Shown here one piece after another: positions 10,744 through 19,797 of a stretch of DNA of 64,000 bases. The stretch comes from Alphaproteobacteria bacterium (GTDB taxonomy: Bacteria; Pseudomonadota; Alphaproteobacteria; Caulobacterales; Aquidulcibacteraceae), in assembly GCA_016124655.1 (NCBI GenBank), contig WGNI01000004.1:164774-228773 (forward strand), written 5' to 3'. A model generated the notes under the pieces. That model did no database searches and was not told where the DNA came from. It saw nothing but the letters and a program-made list of their open reading frames with translations. The translations under genes and the position numbers were made by a program. The first letter of the stretch is position 1; the number at the start of each line of letters is the position of its first letter.

Positions 10744-10968
10744 TTAACCGGTTTGGGCGTCACGATTTCCGCGCGCCAAAAACCGCGCGCCGGCGGCCGC
10801 CCGTCTTGGCCCGCCGGCTGGGAGAACCCTTGAGCAATCTGTGAGTGATTCGACGCAACTGTGGAAAGGCAAGACACTGTATCTTGTGGCCAAGTTGGAT
10901 CGAGGTACCATACATATGGGTTGCTCGCCTAACCGGTGAGTTGATGGGGCTTCGGGAGAAGCCAAGGC
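10744..10968 (+). promoter_or_regulatory. gcrA control region with candidate cell-cycle sites and a leader hairpin
   Basis: The 259-base divergent region before gcrA holds several plausible sites. TTAACC at 10744-10749 matches a CtrA half-site. GATTC at 10847-10851 is a GANTC site, the target of CcrM methylation. TGTGGAAAG at 10860-10868 matches seven of nine positions of a DnaA box. A hairpin GGCTTC-GGGA-GAAGCC at 10948-10963 lies in the probable leader, followed by AAGGGG seven bases before the ATG. In Caulobacter gcrA is known to be repressed by CtrA and activated by DnaA; the sites here are short and unproven. Confidence 0.4.
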
Positions 10969-10983
10969 TTAAGGGGCAATGTT

Positions 10984-11490
10984 ATGGGATGGACTGACGA
11001 TCGTGTCGCCCTACTTCGGAAATTGTGGGCCGAAGGTCTGAGCGCAAGCCAGATCGCGAAACAATTGGGCGGGGTCACCCGCAACGCCGTCATCGGCAAG
11101 GTGCACCGGCTGGGTCTGGCCGGCCGCGCCACGCCGTCGCGGCCCGCCAAGCGCCCTGTGCGCGTTGCGCGCCCGCGTACGCTTTCTCCTTCCGCGCCGC
11201 GCCTGCGCAGCTTGAGCGCGTCGCCGATGCCGGAGATTCCGCAATTGGAGCCGCTGCGGGATGAACAGGGCCGCACCACGAACGTGCTGACGCTCAGCGA
11301 ACGCGTGTGCAAGTGGCCGATCGGCGATCCGAACGACCAATCCTTTGCGTTTTGCGGCCGCAACGCCTGCACGGGTCCCTATTGCGCGGATCACTCCCGC
11401 TTGGCGTATCAGCCGTCCCAGGCGAAGCGCCGCCGGGCGCTGGGCGAGCAGGACGAGTTGCGCAGAATGGTGCGTCTGGCCGCGATGTAA
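10984..11490 (+). CDS. gcrA: Cell-cycle transcriptional regulator GcrA
   Basis: GcrA binds sigma-70 RNA polymerase and activates promoters with methylated GANTC sites, controlling S-phase genes in Caulobacter and relatives. The 168-residue product starts with the hallmark WTDDRVALLRKLWAEG helix-turn-helix segment, followed by SASQIAKQLGGVTRNAVIGK. The C-terminal polymerase-interacting part includes VCKWPIGDPNDQSFAFCGR and YCADHSRLAYQP with conserved cysteines and histidine. The proline-rich middle is the usual linker. An AAGGGG ribosome site fixes the ATG at 10984, and a strong terminator follows. Confidence 0.97.
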   Translation: MGWTDDRVALLRKLWAEGLSASQIAKQLGGVTRNAVIGKVHRLGLAGRATPSRPAKRPVRVARPRTLSPSAPRLRSLSASPMPEIPQLEPLRDEQGRTTNVLTLSERVCKWPIGDPNDQSFAFCGRNACTGPYCADHSRLAYQPSQAKRRRALGEQDELRRMVRLAAM

Positions 11491-11534
11491 CGGGTTCGGA
11501 CGAAAATTCACACAACCATGTGGATGATGTGAGT

Positions 11535-11569
11535 AGAGCGGCGCTGCAAAGCGCCGCTCTTTTCCTTTC
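11535..11569 (+). terminator. Rho-independent terminator of gcrA
   Basis: An 11-base perfect stem AGAGCGGCGCT / AGCGCCGCTCT closes a GCAA tetraloop at 11535-11560 and is followed by a T-rich run (TTTTCCTTT counting the final stem T). It lies 45 bases after the gcrA stop. Confidence 0.88.
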
Positions 11570-11733
11570 CAGGGCGCAATCGGGCCTCTTGACGGACGAA
11601 AAACTTTGCCCGCCTGAACTTGATTCGCTCATTTTTCGTCAATAGGGTTAGGTCTTGCCGGGCGCGCGCGCCTGCAGGGCCTTGAGCGACGGTCAACCGC
11701 GCCAGGGCGTATCGCGATCTTCGGGGGGACGCG

Positions 11734-13203
11734 ATGAACCGCCGCCGCACCACATCCGCCGCGTTTGTTGGCGTCGCAGCTGCGCTTTTTTCCGCCGAGG
11801 CCGGCGCGCAAACCATCGGCGCGTTCGGGACCGGCGTGGGCGAAGACGAGCGACGATCGCTCCCGCAAGACATCGAGGACAAGTTTCTTGAAGAGGCGCT
11901 GCGCGCGCGGGGCCTGAGCGAGCGGCAGATTTTCTCGCTGCCCGACGACGACCCGCTGATCGAAGCGCTGAAGAACGAAATCCGGCGCGGCAACCGGCCG
12001 ATCGGGGGGCTCATTGTCGACGCCGGGCTGCCGCTGACGCCGAGAGGCAAAGACACGGTGAGCCAGGTGCCGCCCGGCACAGACCCCATGCTGCCGCCCT
12101 CCGCGCCGCCGCCGCTGCCGACGACTGATCCGCTGCGCATTCCCATTCTGGACCTAGAGCCGCAGCCGGACGGCACGTTTCGGCCAACGCCTGCCGGCGG
12201 CGGTCTCTGCGACACCGCGCTTCGATCCTATGCCGACATTCAGCGCACGCAGATTGTCTCGACGCAGGCGCAGATCGACGCCGCGGAGGCGATGTTCCGG
12301 CACTGCTATTACGCCGACCGCCCAGCGCCTGCGGTTTTTGCGCCGATCCTGAACCGCTCGGTCGTTATTTATCACGCGGCGACCGAGGCCGTGGGCGGGC
12401 ATTGTTCGGGATTTCTGATCGATGCGCGCACGATCGTCACGGCGGCGCATTGCTTCGACACGCGGCCGACGCAGGATGCGCAAATCGTGATGTCCGGCGC
12501 GTGCACGGATTTTCGCGTACGCACAGGACGCGATCTGTTGGCCGCGGGACTGGAGCCGGGCGCGGATTTTCCGGCGCGGCTTTCGGGGATTCCCAGTTAT
12601 CGCATTGAATCGCTGCGTCTGGCGGATGACCCGTCAGGTCAGTCGATTTGCGCGTTTGCGCCGCGCGTGCGCGCGGACCTGCGCGGCGACGTGGTCTATG
12701 CGCAGATCGGCGACGCCGCGTCGCTGCAGGAGCTCGCGCCAAGCGCGTATCCGAGCGGCGCCAGCGACGTTTCGCTCACGCCCGGCGCGGGCCTCTTCAT
12801 GATCGGGCGCAGACCGTTTCCGAACAAGGCGCGCGGCGCCGTGCTCGTGGCGCTGCGGGAAAACCGCTGCCAGCTGATCTTCGATCCCGCGCAGGAACTC
12901 GGCGTGTTGATCCACCATTGTCTGGCGCAAAGCGGCATGAGCGGCGGACCGATCTTCGCGGCCGATCGCAATGGCGCACTTCGGCTCGTGGGCATCCATC
13001 AAGCGGGCCTGTCGATGGGCGCGTATTGCCATGGATCGTTTCGCGGCGCGGCAACCATCCCGCAATGCAGTCAGCGCGACCCAGCGACGGGACAACTCAA
13101 GCCTTTGTCGATCCGCTACATGAACGCTGGCTATGGCGTCGGCGAGCCTGCGCCCCTGGCGCCGGGCGAAACGGGGGGAAACCAGAATGGCGCAATCCAA
13201 TAA
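11734..13203 (+). CDS. Secreted trypsin-like serine protease
   Basis: The 489-residue product has a Sec signal peptide ending near AEAGAQ (residues 1-26), a low-complexity proline-rich region around residues 110-135, and an S1 protease domain in the C-terminal two thirds. The catalytic triad is visible as His239 in TAAHC, a candidate Asp319 in GDVVYAQI, and Ser403 in GMSGGP. Several extra cysteines suggest disulfides outside the cytoplasm. A GGGGGG run before the ATG at 11734 supplies the ribosome site. The stop overlaps the following lipoprotein gene by 17 bases, so the two are probably co-expressed. The target is unknown. Confidence 0.82.
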   Translation: MNRRRTTSAAFVGVAAALFSAEAGAQTIGAFGTGVGEDERRSLPQDIEDKFLEEALRARGLSERQIFSLPDDDPLIEALKNEIRRGNRPIGGLIVDAGLPLTPRGKDTVSQVPPGTDPMLPPSAPPPLPTTDPLRIPILDLEPQPDGTFRPTPAGGGLCDTALRSYADIQRTQIVSTQAQIDAAEAMFRHCYYADRPAPAVFAPILNRSVVIYHAATEAVGGHCSGFLIDARTIVTAAHCFDTRPTQDAQIVMSGACTDFRVRTGRDLLAAGLEPGADFPARLSGIPSYRIESLRLADDPSGQSICAFAPRVRADLRGDVVYAQIGDAASLQELAPSAYPSGASDVSLTPGAGLFMIGRRPFPNKARGAVLVALRENRCQLIFDPAQELGVLIHHCLAQSGMSGGPIFAADRNGALRLVGIHQAGLSMGAYCHGSFRGAATIPQCSQRDPATGQLKPLSIRYMNAGYGVGEPAPLAPGETGGNQNGAIQ

Positions 13204-14314
13204 AGCCGCGGCGGCGGCGCTGTCCATGGCGCTCGCATCGGCGCTGAGCGCGTGCGCAACGCCCGGCGCGGTTGCGGCGGACGGCGAAGACGGCGAAGCG
13301 TCCCTGCCCCGCGCAATCTCTCCAGGACGCGTTGGCTTGCTTCCCAATTGCATCCTGTCGCCGAGCGAAGGCGCGGGCGGTTCTGAATCGGTGCTGGGCG
13401 GAACCGCGGGCGCCGTGCTGTTGGCGATCGGCGATGCGGTGATCCCGGCGGTGACGGGCTATTTGTTCGATCGCGCAATTGAACGAGCAGAAGCCGAGAC
13501 TCGCGCGCGCACGGCGTCAACAACGGCTTCCAGCGATGGGCGGCCTTCGGAGACGTTCTGGGTGGCGACGGCGGGCGAGAGCGCGCTGCGGCGCGAGTTC
13601 GGCTGTGTCGTGTTCGTGCGGCCTGCGCACGCGAATTCCGTGATCAACCCAAATGTCGGGCCCGCGCTGGACGCGGCCTATCCCGGCGTGAGCACCTGGC
13701 GCAGCGATCTCAACGCTGCGATCCCTGGGCTTGCGCTTTCAGCGGACGCGGTTCCGGAATTGCTGGCGGAATTCCGCGTTGAGCCCATCACTGCGACCAA
13801 TGCGGAAACCGGCGCTGTATCAGAGGTCGGATTCCGGCTGCGCGCCGTCACGGTCGCGTATGCCGCCACCGGCGCAATGCGCACCTCCGCCGCCAACGCC
13901 AAGGATCTCACCTTTGCGCTTTCGGTGAAGGGTCTCGCGCCGGCGGGATCGGACGGGCTGGAGATCGTTGACCTCTACGCGCATGATTTTGTGATGGAGG
14001 ATGTGCCGATCGGAACCGTGGCGGTGTATCGCCCCGAAGACGCGATCGCGCCGGCCGCGCTGGCGGGGCAGATCGGCCCGGTGGCGGCGCGGCCCAATCC
14101 GCGATTTGAATACCGCGACGCGGAGCATTTCACCACCGTTCCTTTGACCGCGACGATGACGGTGACGGAGTTCGAGGAAGGGGGCGATCTTGCGCGCGCG
14201 GTGCTGAAGGCGCTTGCCGACAGTCAGGGCGAGATTCGCGCGCCGATCGACGCGCGGCTGCGCGCTGTCGTTGAAGACATCATCAGCGAAAAGGAAGACG
14301 AAGACGAGGACTGA
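13187..14314 (+). CDS. Predicted lipoprotein of unknown function
   Basis: I do not recognise this 375-residue protein. A lipoprotein signal is clear: a basic N-terminus, a hydrophobic segment and the lipobox LSAC with the lipidated cysteine near residue 21. A glycine/alanine-rich hydrophobic stretch (GGTAGAVLLAIGDAVIPAV, about residues 85-103) may insert in or contact a membrane. The rest is soluble and the C-terminus is strongly acidic (SEKEDEDED). The ATG at 13187 lies inside the end of the protease gene; the longer frame from 13133 would hide the signal peptide. The overlap suggests a joint role with the protease. Confidence 0.7.
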   Translation: MAQSNKAAAAALSMALASALSACATPGAVAADGEDGEASLPRAISPGRVGLLPNCILSPSEGAGGSESVLGGTAGAVLLAIGDAVIPAVTGYLFDRAIERAEAETRARTASTTASSDGRPSETFWVATAGESALRREFGCVVFVRPAHANSVINPNVGPALDAAYPGVSTWRSDLNAAIPGLALSADAVPELLAEFRVEPITATNAETGAVSEVGFRLRAVTVAYAATGAMRTSAANAKDLTFALSVKGLAPAGSDGLEIVDLYAHDFVMEDVPIGTVAVYRPEDAIAPAALAGQIGPVAARPNPRFEYRDAEHFTTVPLTATMTVTEFEEGGDLARAVLKALADSQGEIRAPIDARLRAVVEDIISEKEDEDED

Positions 14315-14328
14315 GTCCGCGTCAGCGG

Positions 14329-15018
14329 TCAGGCGTCGGCGTCGAGCGCGTAGCCGGCGCTGCGCACCGTGCGGATCGGATCTTCCTCGGTTCCTTCGTT
14401 CAACGCCTTGCGCAATCGGCCGATATGCACATCGACCGTGCGGGCTTCGACATAGACGTCGGAGCCCCACACCGCATCGAGCAATTGCTCGCGCGAAAAC
14501 ACGCGACCGGAGTGCTGGGCGAGATAGTCCAAGAGGCGAAACTCCGTTGGGCCGAGATGGACTTCGCGCGCCCCGCGGCGCACGCGGTGGGCGGCGCGAT
14601 CGATGATGATGTCGCCGACGCGGACCTTATCCTCCGCAAGTCCAGGGCGAATGCGCCGCATCACCGCGCGCAGGCGAGCGAGCAGTTCCGAGATCGAGAA
14701 AGGCTTTGAGATGTAATCGTCGGCGCCGGTATCAAGACCGCGAATGCGATCGCCTTCGTCACCGCGCGCGGTGAGCATAACGATGGGCGTGTTTCGCGCG
14801 TCGGCGCGCGTGCGCAGCCGGCGGCACACTTCGATGCCCGGCACTTTGGGGATCATCCAATCCAAGAGGATGAGATCGGGCAGCTCCTCATCCACCATGA
14901 CGAGCGCCTCTTCGCCGTCCACCGCCAGGCGCACGGCATAGCCTTCCTTCTCAAGATTGTACTTCAGCGTCTGGGCGAGGGCGTCCTCATCCTCGACCAC
15001 CAGCACTTGCGCAGCCAT
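14329..15018 (-). CDS. phoB: Phosphate regulon response regulator PhoB
   Basis: The 229-residue OmpR-family regulator has a receiver domain with acidic pocket residues VVEDED near the N-terminus, phosphoacceptor Asp53 in LILLDWMIP and the TARGDE segment, then a C-terminal winged helix with RRGAREVHLGPTEFRLLDYL and VDVHIGRLRKAL. PhoB activates phosphate-starvation genes after phosphorylation by PhoR. The HLGPTEFRLL signature and the adjacency to phoU, pstB and phoR support PhoB over other OmpR regulators. GGAG upstream supports the ATG at 15018. It is convergent with the lipoprotein gene. Confidence 0.95.
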   Translation of the reverse strand: MAAQVLVVEDEDALAQTLKYNLEKEGYAVRLAVDGEEALVMVDEELPDLILLDWMIPKVPGIEVCRRLRTRADARNTPIVMLTARGDEGDRIRGLDTGADDYISKPFSISELLARLRAVMRRIRPGLAEDKVRVGDIIIDRAAHRVRRGAREVHLGPTEFRLLDYLAQHSGRVFSREQLLDAVWGSDVYVEARTVDVHIGRLRKALNEGTEEDPIRTVRSAGYALDADA

Positions 15019-15030
15019 GCAGAGCTCCGG

Positions 15031-15732
15031 TTACTCGTCCATTTCGGTTGGGGTAGAATCCGCACGGGGGCGCTCTGTGGCGATTTCCTCGCCCGTGACA
15101 AGGTAATGCACCATTTCGGCGATATTGGTGCAATGATCCCCGATCCGCTCAATATTTTTCGCCACGAACAACAAATGCGCGCATGGACCGATCGTGCGCG
15201 GATCTTCCATCATGTAGGTGAGAAGTTCGCGAAACAGGCTGTTGTAGTGGGCGTCGACGTCTTCATCTTGAAACCAGACGCCGACCGCTGCGCGCACGTC
15301 CCTGTTCGACCAGGCGTCGAGCACCTGCTTCAAGTGGCTTGAGGCGATCTTGCCCATACGTTCGATGCCGCGCGTGATCGGGATCGGCGCAGATTGGTTG
15401 ATCACGAGCGAGCGCTTGGCGATGTTCTTGGCCAGATCGCCGATCCGCTCCAGATCGCCGCTCATGCGCCACGCGGCCAGCACTTGACGCAGGTCCGCCG
15501 CGACGGGGTGGCGCAGCGCCATCAAGCGGATGGCGCGGCGCTCCACTTCGCGATGGGTGGCGTCGATTTCCGCGTCGCGCTCGACGACCGCATTGGCGAG
15601 CGCTGTGTCGCGGCGCACGATCGCGGCGAAGCTTTCGGCCACTGCGCGTTCGGCCAGGCCGCCCATGCGCGCCAATTCGTTGGCGAGACCGTCAAGTTCT
15701 TCGGAAAATGCCTTTACCACATGGTCGGCCAT
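15031..15732 (-). CDS. phoU: Phosphate signalling protein PhoU
   Basis: The 233-residue all-helical protein has the two PhoU repeats, each with acidic metal-binding E/DxxxD-type motifs: RDTALANAVVERDAEID in the first and LFVAKNIERIGDHCTNIAE in the second. PhoU links the Pst transporter to PhoR and keeps the Pho regulon off when phosphate is plentiful. It lies 12 bases before phoB and 61 bases after pstB, consistent with one transcript. Confidence 0.95.
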   Translation of the reverse strand: MADHVVKAFSEELDGLANELARMGGLAERAVAESFAAIVRRDTALANAVVERDAEIDATHREVERRAIRLMALRHPVAADLRQVLAAWRMSGDLERIGDLAKNIAKRSLVINQSAPIPITRGIERMGKIASSHLKQVLDAWSNRDVRAAVGVWFQDEDVDAHYNSLFRELLTYMMEDPRTIGPCAHLLFVAKNIERIGDHCTNIAEMVHYLVTGEEIATERPRADSTPTEMDE

Positions 15733-15793
15733 GGCGCTCGCGGTCCTTTCGTCAGAACGCCGTGCAGTGCATTGCGCGGATCATAGCCGATTC

Positions 15794-16633
15794 CTAGCCG
15801 AAGCGCCCGGTGATGTAGTCCTGCGTGCGGGTGTCGCGCGGGCGCGTGAAAATCTCTTCCGTCGGACCGGTCTCAACCAGATTGCCAAGGTGGAAGAACG
15901 CCGTTTTCTGCGACACGCGCGCGGCCTGCGCCATCGAGTGGGTTACGATGATGATGCAATAGGTTTGCCGCAATTCGTCGATCAGTTGTTCAATCTTGTC
16001 GGTGGCGATGGGGTCAAGCGCCGAACACGGTTCATCCATCAGGATAATGTCGGGATCGACCGCAATGGTGCGCGCGATCACGAGGCGCTGCTGCTGACCG
16101 CCGGACAGGCCCGTGCCGGATTGATGCAGGCGGTCTTTCACCTCCTCCCACAAGCCGGCGCGGCGCAGCGATTTCTCCACGATGTCGTCAAACGCGGCCT
16201 TGGATTTCGCCATGCCGTGGATGCGCGGGCCGTAGGCGACATTCTCGTAGATCGACTTCGGGAACGGGTTCGGCTTTTGAAACACCATGCCCACGCGCGT
16301 GCGCAAAACCACGGGATCGACGCCGCGCGCATAAATGTTCTTGCCCTCGATCTCGATGGAGCCGGACACGCGCGCGCTTTCGATGGTGTCGTTCATGCGG
16401 TTGATGCAGCGCAGGAAGGTGGTCTTACCGCAGCCGGAGGGACCGATGAAGGCGGTGACGGCGCGATCGGGAATGTCGATCGAAACGTCGAACAAGGCCT
16501 GCTTGGCGCCATAATAGACAGAGATGTCGCGGGCGCTGACCTTTGCGGCCGCGCCGGTCAAGGCGCCGCGCTCTACGCGCTCAGCCGTCATGACTGGCGC
16601 GGCGAGCGGTCCGCGTTCCGTAGAGTCCGGCAT
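15794..16633 (-). CDS. pstB: Phosphate ABC transporter ATP-binding protein PstB
   Basis: The 279-residue ATPase contains the Walker A motif GPSGCGKTT, the Q-loop region [21 protein letters not shown] typical of PstB, the signature [14 protein letters not shown], and Walker [13 protein letters not shown]. PstB energises high-affinity phosphate uptake with PstSCA and takes part in phosphate sensing. The PNPFP and YGPRIHG segments distinguish PstB from other ABC ATPases. Unusually, pstC and pstA are not next to it; phoR lies directly upstream. The N-terminus has a 30-residue extension before the first strand, so an internal start cannot be excluded. Confidence 0.94.
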   Translation of the reverse strand: MPDSTERGPLAAPVMTAERVERGALTGAAAKVSARDISVYYGAKQALFDVSIDIPDRAVTAFIGPSGCGKTTFLRCINRMNDTIESARVSGSIEIEGKNIYARGVDPVVLRTRVGMVFQKPNPFPKSIYENVAYGPRIHGMAKSKAAFDDIVEKSLRRAGLWEEVKDRLHQSGTGLSGGQQQRLVIARTIAVDPDIILMDEPCSALDPIATDKIEQLIDELRQTYCIIIVTHSMAQAARVSQKTAFFHLGNLVETGPTEEIFTRPRDTRTQDYITGRFG

Positions 16634-16687
16634 CTGATCAGCCCCTGGGGCATGCGCACCTTGCCGCGTCGCCCGGCGTCGGCTTTA

Positions 16688-16705
16688 CCGAGGTTTTGTG
16701 ACAGT
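16688..16705 (-). promoter_or_regulatory. Possible PhoB half-site upstream of pstB
   Basis: On the minus strand, CTGTCAC followed by AAAA lies at 16705-16695 within the 87-base phoR-pstB gap. It matches one half of the direct-repeat Pho box (CTGTCAT type); the second half is poor (CCTCGGT). This would allow pstB-phoU-phoB to be induced apart from phoR. The match is weak evidence by itself. Confidence 0.3.
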
Positions 16706-16720
16706 CCGGTGAAGCCGCGG

Positions 16721-18121
16721 TCATGCCAGCGGCCGCACGGCCTCGGCTCCAGTGTGGGCGTTTTCGGCCAGGGCATTGTCGCCGGCCTGCTCAAGATAGA
16801 CCGCAAACGCAGATCCCTGCCCCGGAATGCTTTCGACGACGAATCCGCCGCGGTGGCGGTTGACGATGTGCTTGACGATGGCAAGGCCCAGGCCGGTGCC
16901 GCCCTTGGGCTCGCCGATCTCACGCTCGGCGCGGAAGAAGCGCTCGCCCAACCGCGGCAGGAAGCGCCGGGGGATGCCGGGGCCGGCGTCCACCACCCGC
17001 AAGAAGGCGTAGGTCTGCGCCGTCGGCGACGGCGTGAGCAATGAAATGCGCGCCGAGCCGCTCCATGCGCGCCCCGCCCGCTCGATCGCGGCTTCGCGCG
17101 TCGCCGCTTCGCCCAGCTCCACCGTGACGGTTCCGCCTTTGGGCGAATACTTGATGGCGTTGTCGATGAGGTTCTGCGCCACCTGCGCCAGCTGAAACCG
17201 CTCGCCGACGACGACAGCGCGCGGCAGGCCCTGAACAACCAGCGTCACGCCGCGCTCCTGGGCGATCGGGGCAAGAGAATCAACGACTTCCGCGGCCACC
17301 TGGGCCAGATCGGCCCGGTCGGTCGGGGGCACGTGCTCATCGAGTTCGATGCGGGACAAGGACAAGAGATCGCTGATCAGCCGGCGCATGCGATCGACCT
17401 GCGCCTCCATCATGCGCAGAAATCGCGCCCGCGCCTCGGCATCATCCCGGGCCGGCCCCATCAAGGTCTCGATGAGCGCTGAAATGGCCGCGACCGGCGT
17501 GCGCAATTCGTGGCTGGCGTTGGCGAGGAAGTCCGCCCGCATCCGCTCGGTGTTGATGCGCGCGGTCTGGTCATGGAAGACCATCAACGCCGCATTGGCG
17601 CCGCTCCAGGCAACCGGCGCGACGTAACAGCGGATGTGTTCCTCCACCTGGGCCGCGGTTTCGTACTCCACGGTGCGCGTGACGCCATCCTTGGCGGCCG
17701 CCTCTGCCGCGTCGAGCACCGGCGGATGGCGCAGGATCGAAGACAGCCGCAACCCTTCAGCCTCGAAGCGCAGCTGCAGCCGCGCGGCGCGGTTGGAGCC
17801 GACGATCCGGCCGTCCTGGTCCACCAACAGAGCCGGATCGGGCAATCCCTCCAAGAGCGGCGCAAGGCCGGCCAGGGGCATGGGGCGCTCGACCGGCCCG
17901 GGCTGGGACTGCGCCGCGGGCGCCGTCGACTTCGCGGGCGCATCCTCAGTGCGCGGCGCAAAGCGCCACGCAGCGACGCAAACAAGGCCAGCAAGCATCG
18001 CGCCGATCGCCATATCGATCTGGCCGAAGAGCGCGAGCAGGCCCGAGACGCCCAGCGTCGCGATCGCGGCGACGCCTAAACGCGATTGACTGACGAGTTC
18101 CTGGCGCTCTGGCGCGGTCAT
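16721..18121 (-). CDS. phoR: Phosphate regulon sensor histidine kinase PhoR
   Basis: The 466-residue kinase has two adjacent hydrophobic segments near residues 15-53, a proline/alanine linker, a PAS-like domain (about 85-185) beginning LEGLPDPALLVDQDGRIVG, and a HisKA/HATPase core. His204 in NASHELRTPVAAI is the phosphoacceptor; the N box QNLIDNAIKYS and G boxes VVDAGPGIP and GGTGLGLAIVKHI follow. In PhoR the PAS domain senses the state of Pst/PhoU. The ATG at 18121 gives the short basic N-terminus followed by membrane segments; the longer frame from 18292 is arginine-rich noise. The context with pstB, phoU and phoB supports PhoR. Confidence 0.93.
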   Translation of the reverse strand: MTAPERQELVSQSRLGVAAIATLGVSGLLALFGQIDMAIGAMLAGLVCVAAWRFAPRTEDAPAKSTAPAAQSQPGPVERPMPLAGLAPLLEGLPDPALLVDQDGRIVGSNRAARLQLRFEAEGLRLSSILRHPPVLDAAEAAAKDGVTRTVEYETAAQVEEHIRCYVAPVAWSGANAALMVFHDQTARINTERMRADFLANASHELRTPVAAISALIETLMGPARDDAEARARFLRMMEAQVDRMRRLISDLLSLSRIELDEHVPPTDRADLAQVAAEVVDSLAPIAQERGVTLVVQGLPRAVVVGERFQLAQVAQNLIDNAIKYSPKGGTVTVELGEAATREAAIERAGRAWSGSARISLLTPSPTAQTYAFLRVVDAGPGIPRRFLPRLGERFFRAEREIGEPKGGTGLGLAIVKHIVNRHRGGFVVESIPGQGSAFAVYLEQAGDNALAENAHTGAEAVRPLA

Positions 18122-18321
18122 GCCGGTCGAGATTCCTTCCGCGTCGCGAACCCTATAGTGCCCTGCCGTTGTGTGGCGCGAAAGGCGTCGGCGCCGGCGG
18201 AACCAGCGGTTTTGGCCCAGCCCGCGCATCCAATCGCGCCGCAGCCGGCATCTCTGCTGCGACGCATGACACAGCGCCGAGCGCGGCGGCACGATCCTTA
18301 TCGAATTTCAATGTCTATTTA

Positions 18322-18350
18322 TTGACTTTCGCTAAGGGGTTTTGTATCCC
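18322..18350 (+). promoter_or_regulatory. Candidate promoter of the RND efflux operon
   Basis: TTGACT at 18322-18327 and TATCCC at 18345-18350 are separated by 17 bases, and the region 18290-18340 is unusually AT-rich for this genome. The start codon lies 20 bases beyond the -10 element, after a GGGGGA ribosome site. Confidence 0.45.
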
Positions 18351-18369
18351 GGCGGCACAGGGGGAATGA

Positions 18370-19797
18370 ATGACGCGAACCGTCCGGTTGATGCTGGGCC
18401 TGGGGATCGCCACGCTTGCCGCTGGATGCGCCTCCCGGCCCGATCTCCCGGAGGCGCCGGACGCGTATGTGGCGGGCGAGGCGCTCGGCGCCGACGCGGC
18501 CGAGGCGCTGCGGACCGCGCCGGAAGCGGCGTGGGTGGATTCCCTGACCGCCGAGGAAATCTCCAGCTATGTGCGCGAAGCCTTGCTGGCGAACCCGGAT
18601 CTGCAGGTGGTGCGTGAGCGGGCGCGGGCGGCGCGCTGGCGCGCTCGCGGCGCGTTCGGCGGCAATCTCCTGCCCAGCCTGAACGTCGGGCTCGGCGGAT
18701 CGCGCAGCGAAACGCCCGACCCCGCAGGCGGCCGCATCCGTCAGGACCTGATGACGTCCGAAGTGGTCGCGAGCTGGGAAGTGGATTTATGGGGCCGGCT
18801 GACGGCGCGGGCGCTGGCTTCGGACCTCGACGCCGATGCGCTGGAGGCGGACCTCTACGGCGCGCGTCTTTCGGTTGCGGGTCAGACTGCGCAAGGCTGG
18901 GTGTCCTTGGTCGAAGCGCAACAATTGCTGGCGCTGGCGATTGAAGATCTGGAGACGCGCGATCGCGCGCTGAACATCACGCAGCGCCGCTACGAGCGCG
19001 GCCTCGCGGATGCGCTGGCGTTGCGCACGGCGCGCTCGCAGGTGGCTTCCGCGCGCGCAACCGAAGCGCAGGCGCGCGATTCGCTGCTGATCGCGGCGCG
19101 GCGGCTGCAACAATTGCTCGGCCGGTATCCTGACGGTCAGATCACGCCGGCTGCGCCGCTGCCGGCGCTTGCCGTGTTGGACGCCGCGGGCGCGCCGGAA
19201 GATCTGCTCGCGCGGCGGCCGGACGTGCTCGCCTCTGAAGCGCGGCTGCGCGCTGCCGGTTTTCGCGCGCATGAAGCGCGCGCTGCGTTGCTGCCGCGCC
19301 TGACCATCACCGGTCGCGCCGACGGCGCCGGCGAAGGCCTGACCGATATCGTCGATGCGCGTGATCTGGTGACCAACGTCATCGGCGGCTTGACCGCGCC
19401 GATCTTCAATGGCGGCGCGTTGCTCGCGGAATCGCGCGCCAGTGAAGCCGAACGCCGCGGCGCGGCTTCCGATTATGTGTCGACGGCGCTGTTCGCATGG
19501 CGCGAAGTGGAAAGCGCGATCAGCGCGGACGCCGCGCTTGCGACGCGCGAACGCGAACTGGACATCGCGGTTGTCGAAGCGCGCGAAGCGCAAGATCTCG
19601 CGGAACGCGAATATGGCCGCGGCGTCGCAACAATCTTTGAATTGATCGACGCCTATACGCGGCGCATCGATGCCGAACGCGGATTGATTTCGGCGCGCGC
19701 GGCGCGCGTCTCCAATCGCATTGCCTATCACGTCGCGCTGGGCGGCGGCGCCCGCTCCGGCGGGCTCACTAGCGCCGCTGGGGAGAGGACCCCATGA
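18370..19797 (+). CDS. RND efflux outer membrane factor lipoprotein (NodT/OprM family)
   Basis: The 475-residue product is a TolC/OprM-type outer membrane channel. It has a lipoprotein signal with lipobox LAAGC near residue 20. Two homologous halves contain the family's repeated helices; WEVDLWGRL, the QTAQGWVSLVEAQQ region, RRPDVLASEARLRAAGF and TAPIFNGGALLAESRASEAE are diagnostic. The trimeric channel spans the outer membrane and periplasm and completes the pump encoded by the next two genes. Its stop overlaps the adaptor start as ATGA. The substrate is unknown. Confidence 0.92.
   Translation: MTRTVRLMLGLGIATLAAGCASRPDLPEAPDAYVAGEALGADAAEALRTAPEAAWVDSLTAEEISSYVREALLANPDLQVVRERARAARWRARGAFGGNLLPSLNVGLGGSRSETPDPAGGRIRQDLMTSEVVASWEVDLWGRLTARALASDLDADALEADLYGARLSVAGQTAQGWVSLVEAQQLLALAIEDLETRDRALNITQRRYERGLADALALRTARSQVASARATEAQARDSLLIAARRLQQLLGRYPDGQITPAAPLPALAVLDAAGAPEDLLARRPDVLASEARLRAAGFRAHEARAALLPRLTITGRADGAGEGLTDIVDARDLVTNVIGGLTAPIFNGGALLAESRASEAERRGAASDYVSTALFAWREVESAISADAALATRERELDIAVVEAREAQDLAEREYGRGVATIFELIDAYTRRIDAERGLISARAARVSNRIAYHVALGGGARSGGLTSAAGERTP

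Noticed and set aside
18122..18369. PhoB box upstream of phoR
   Set aside because: Only an isolated TGTCAT-like match was found, without a second repeat at the right spacing.
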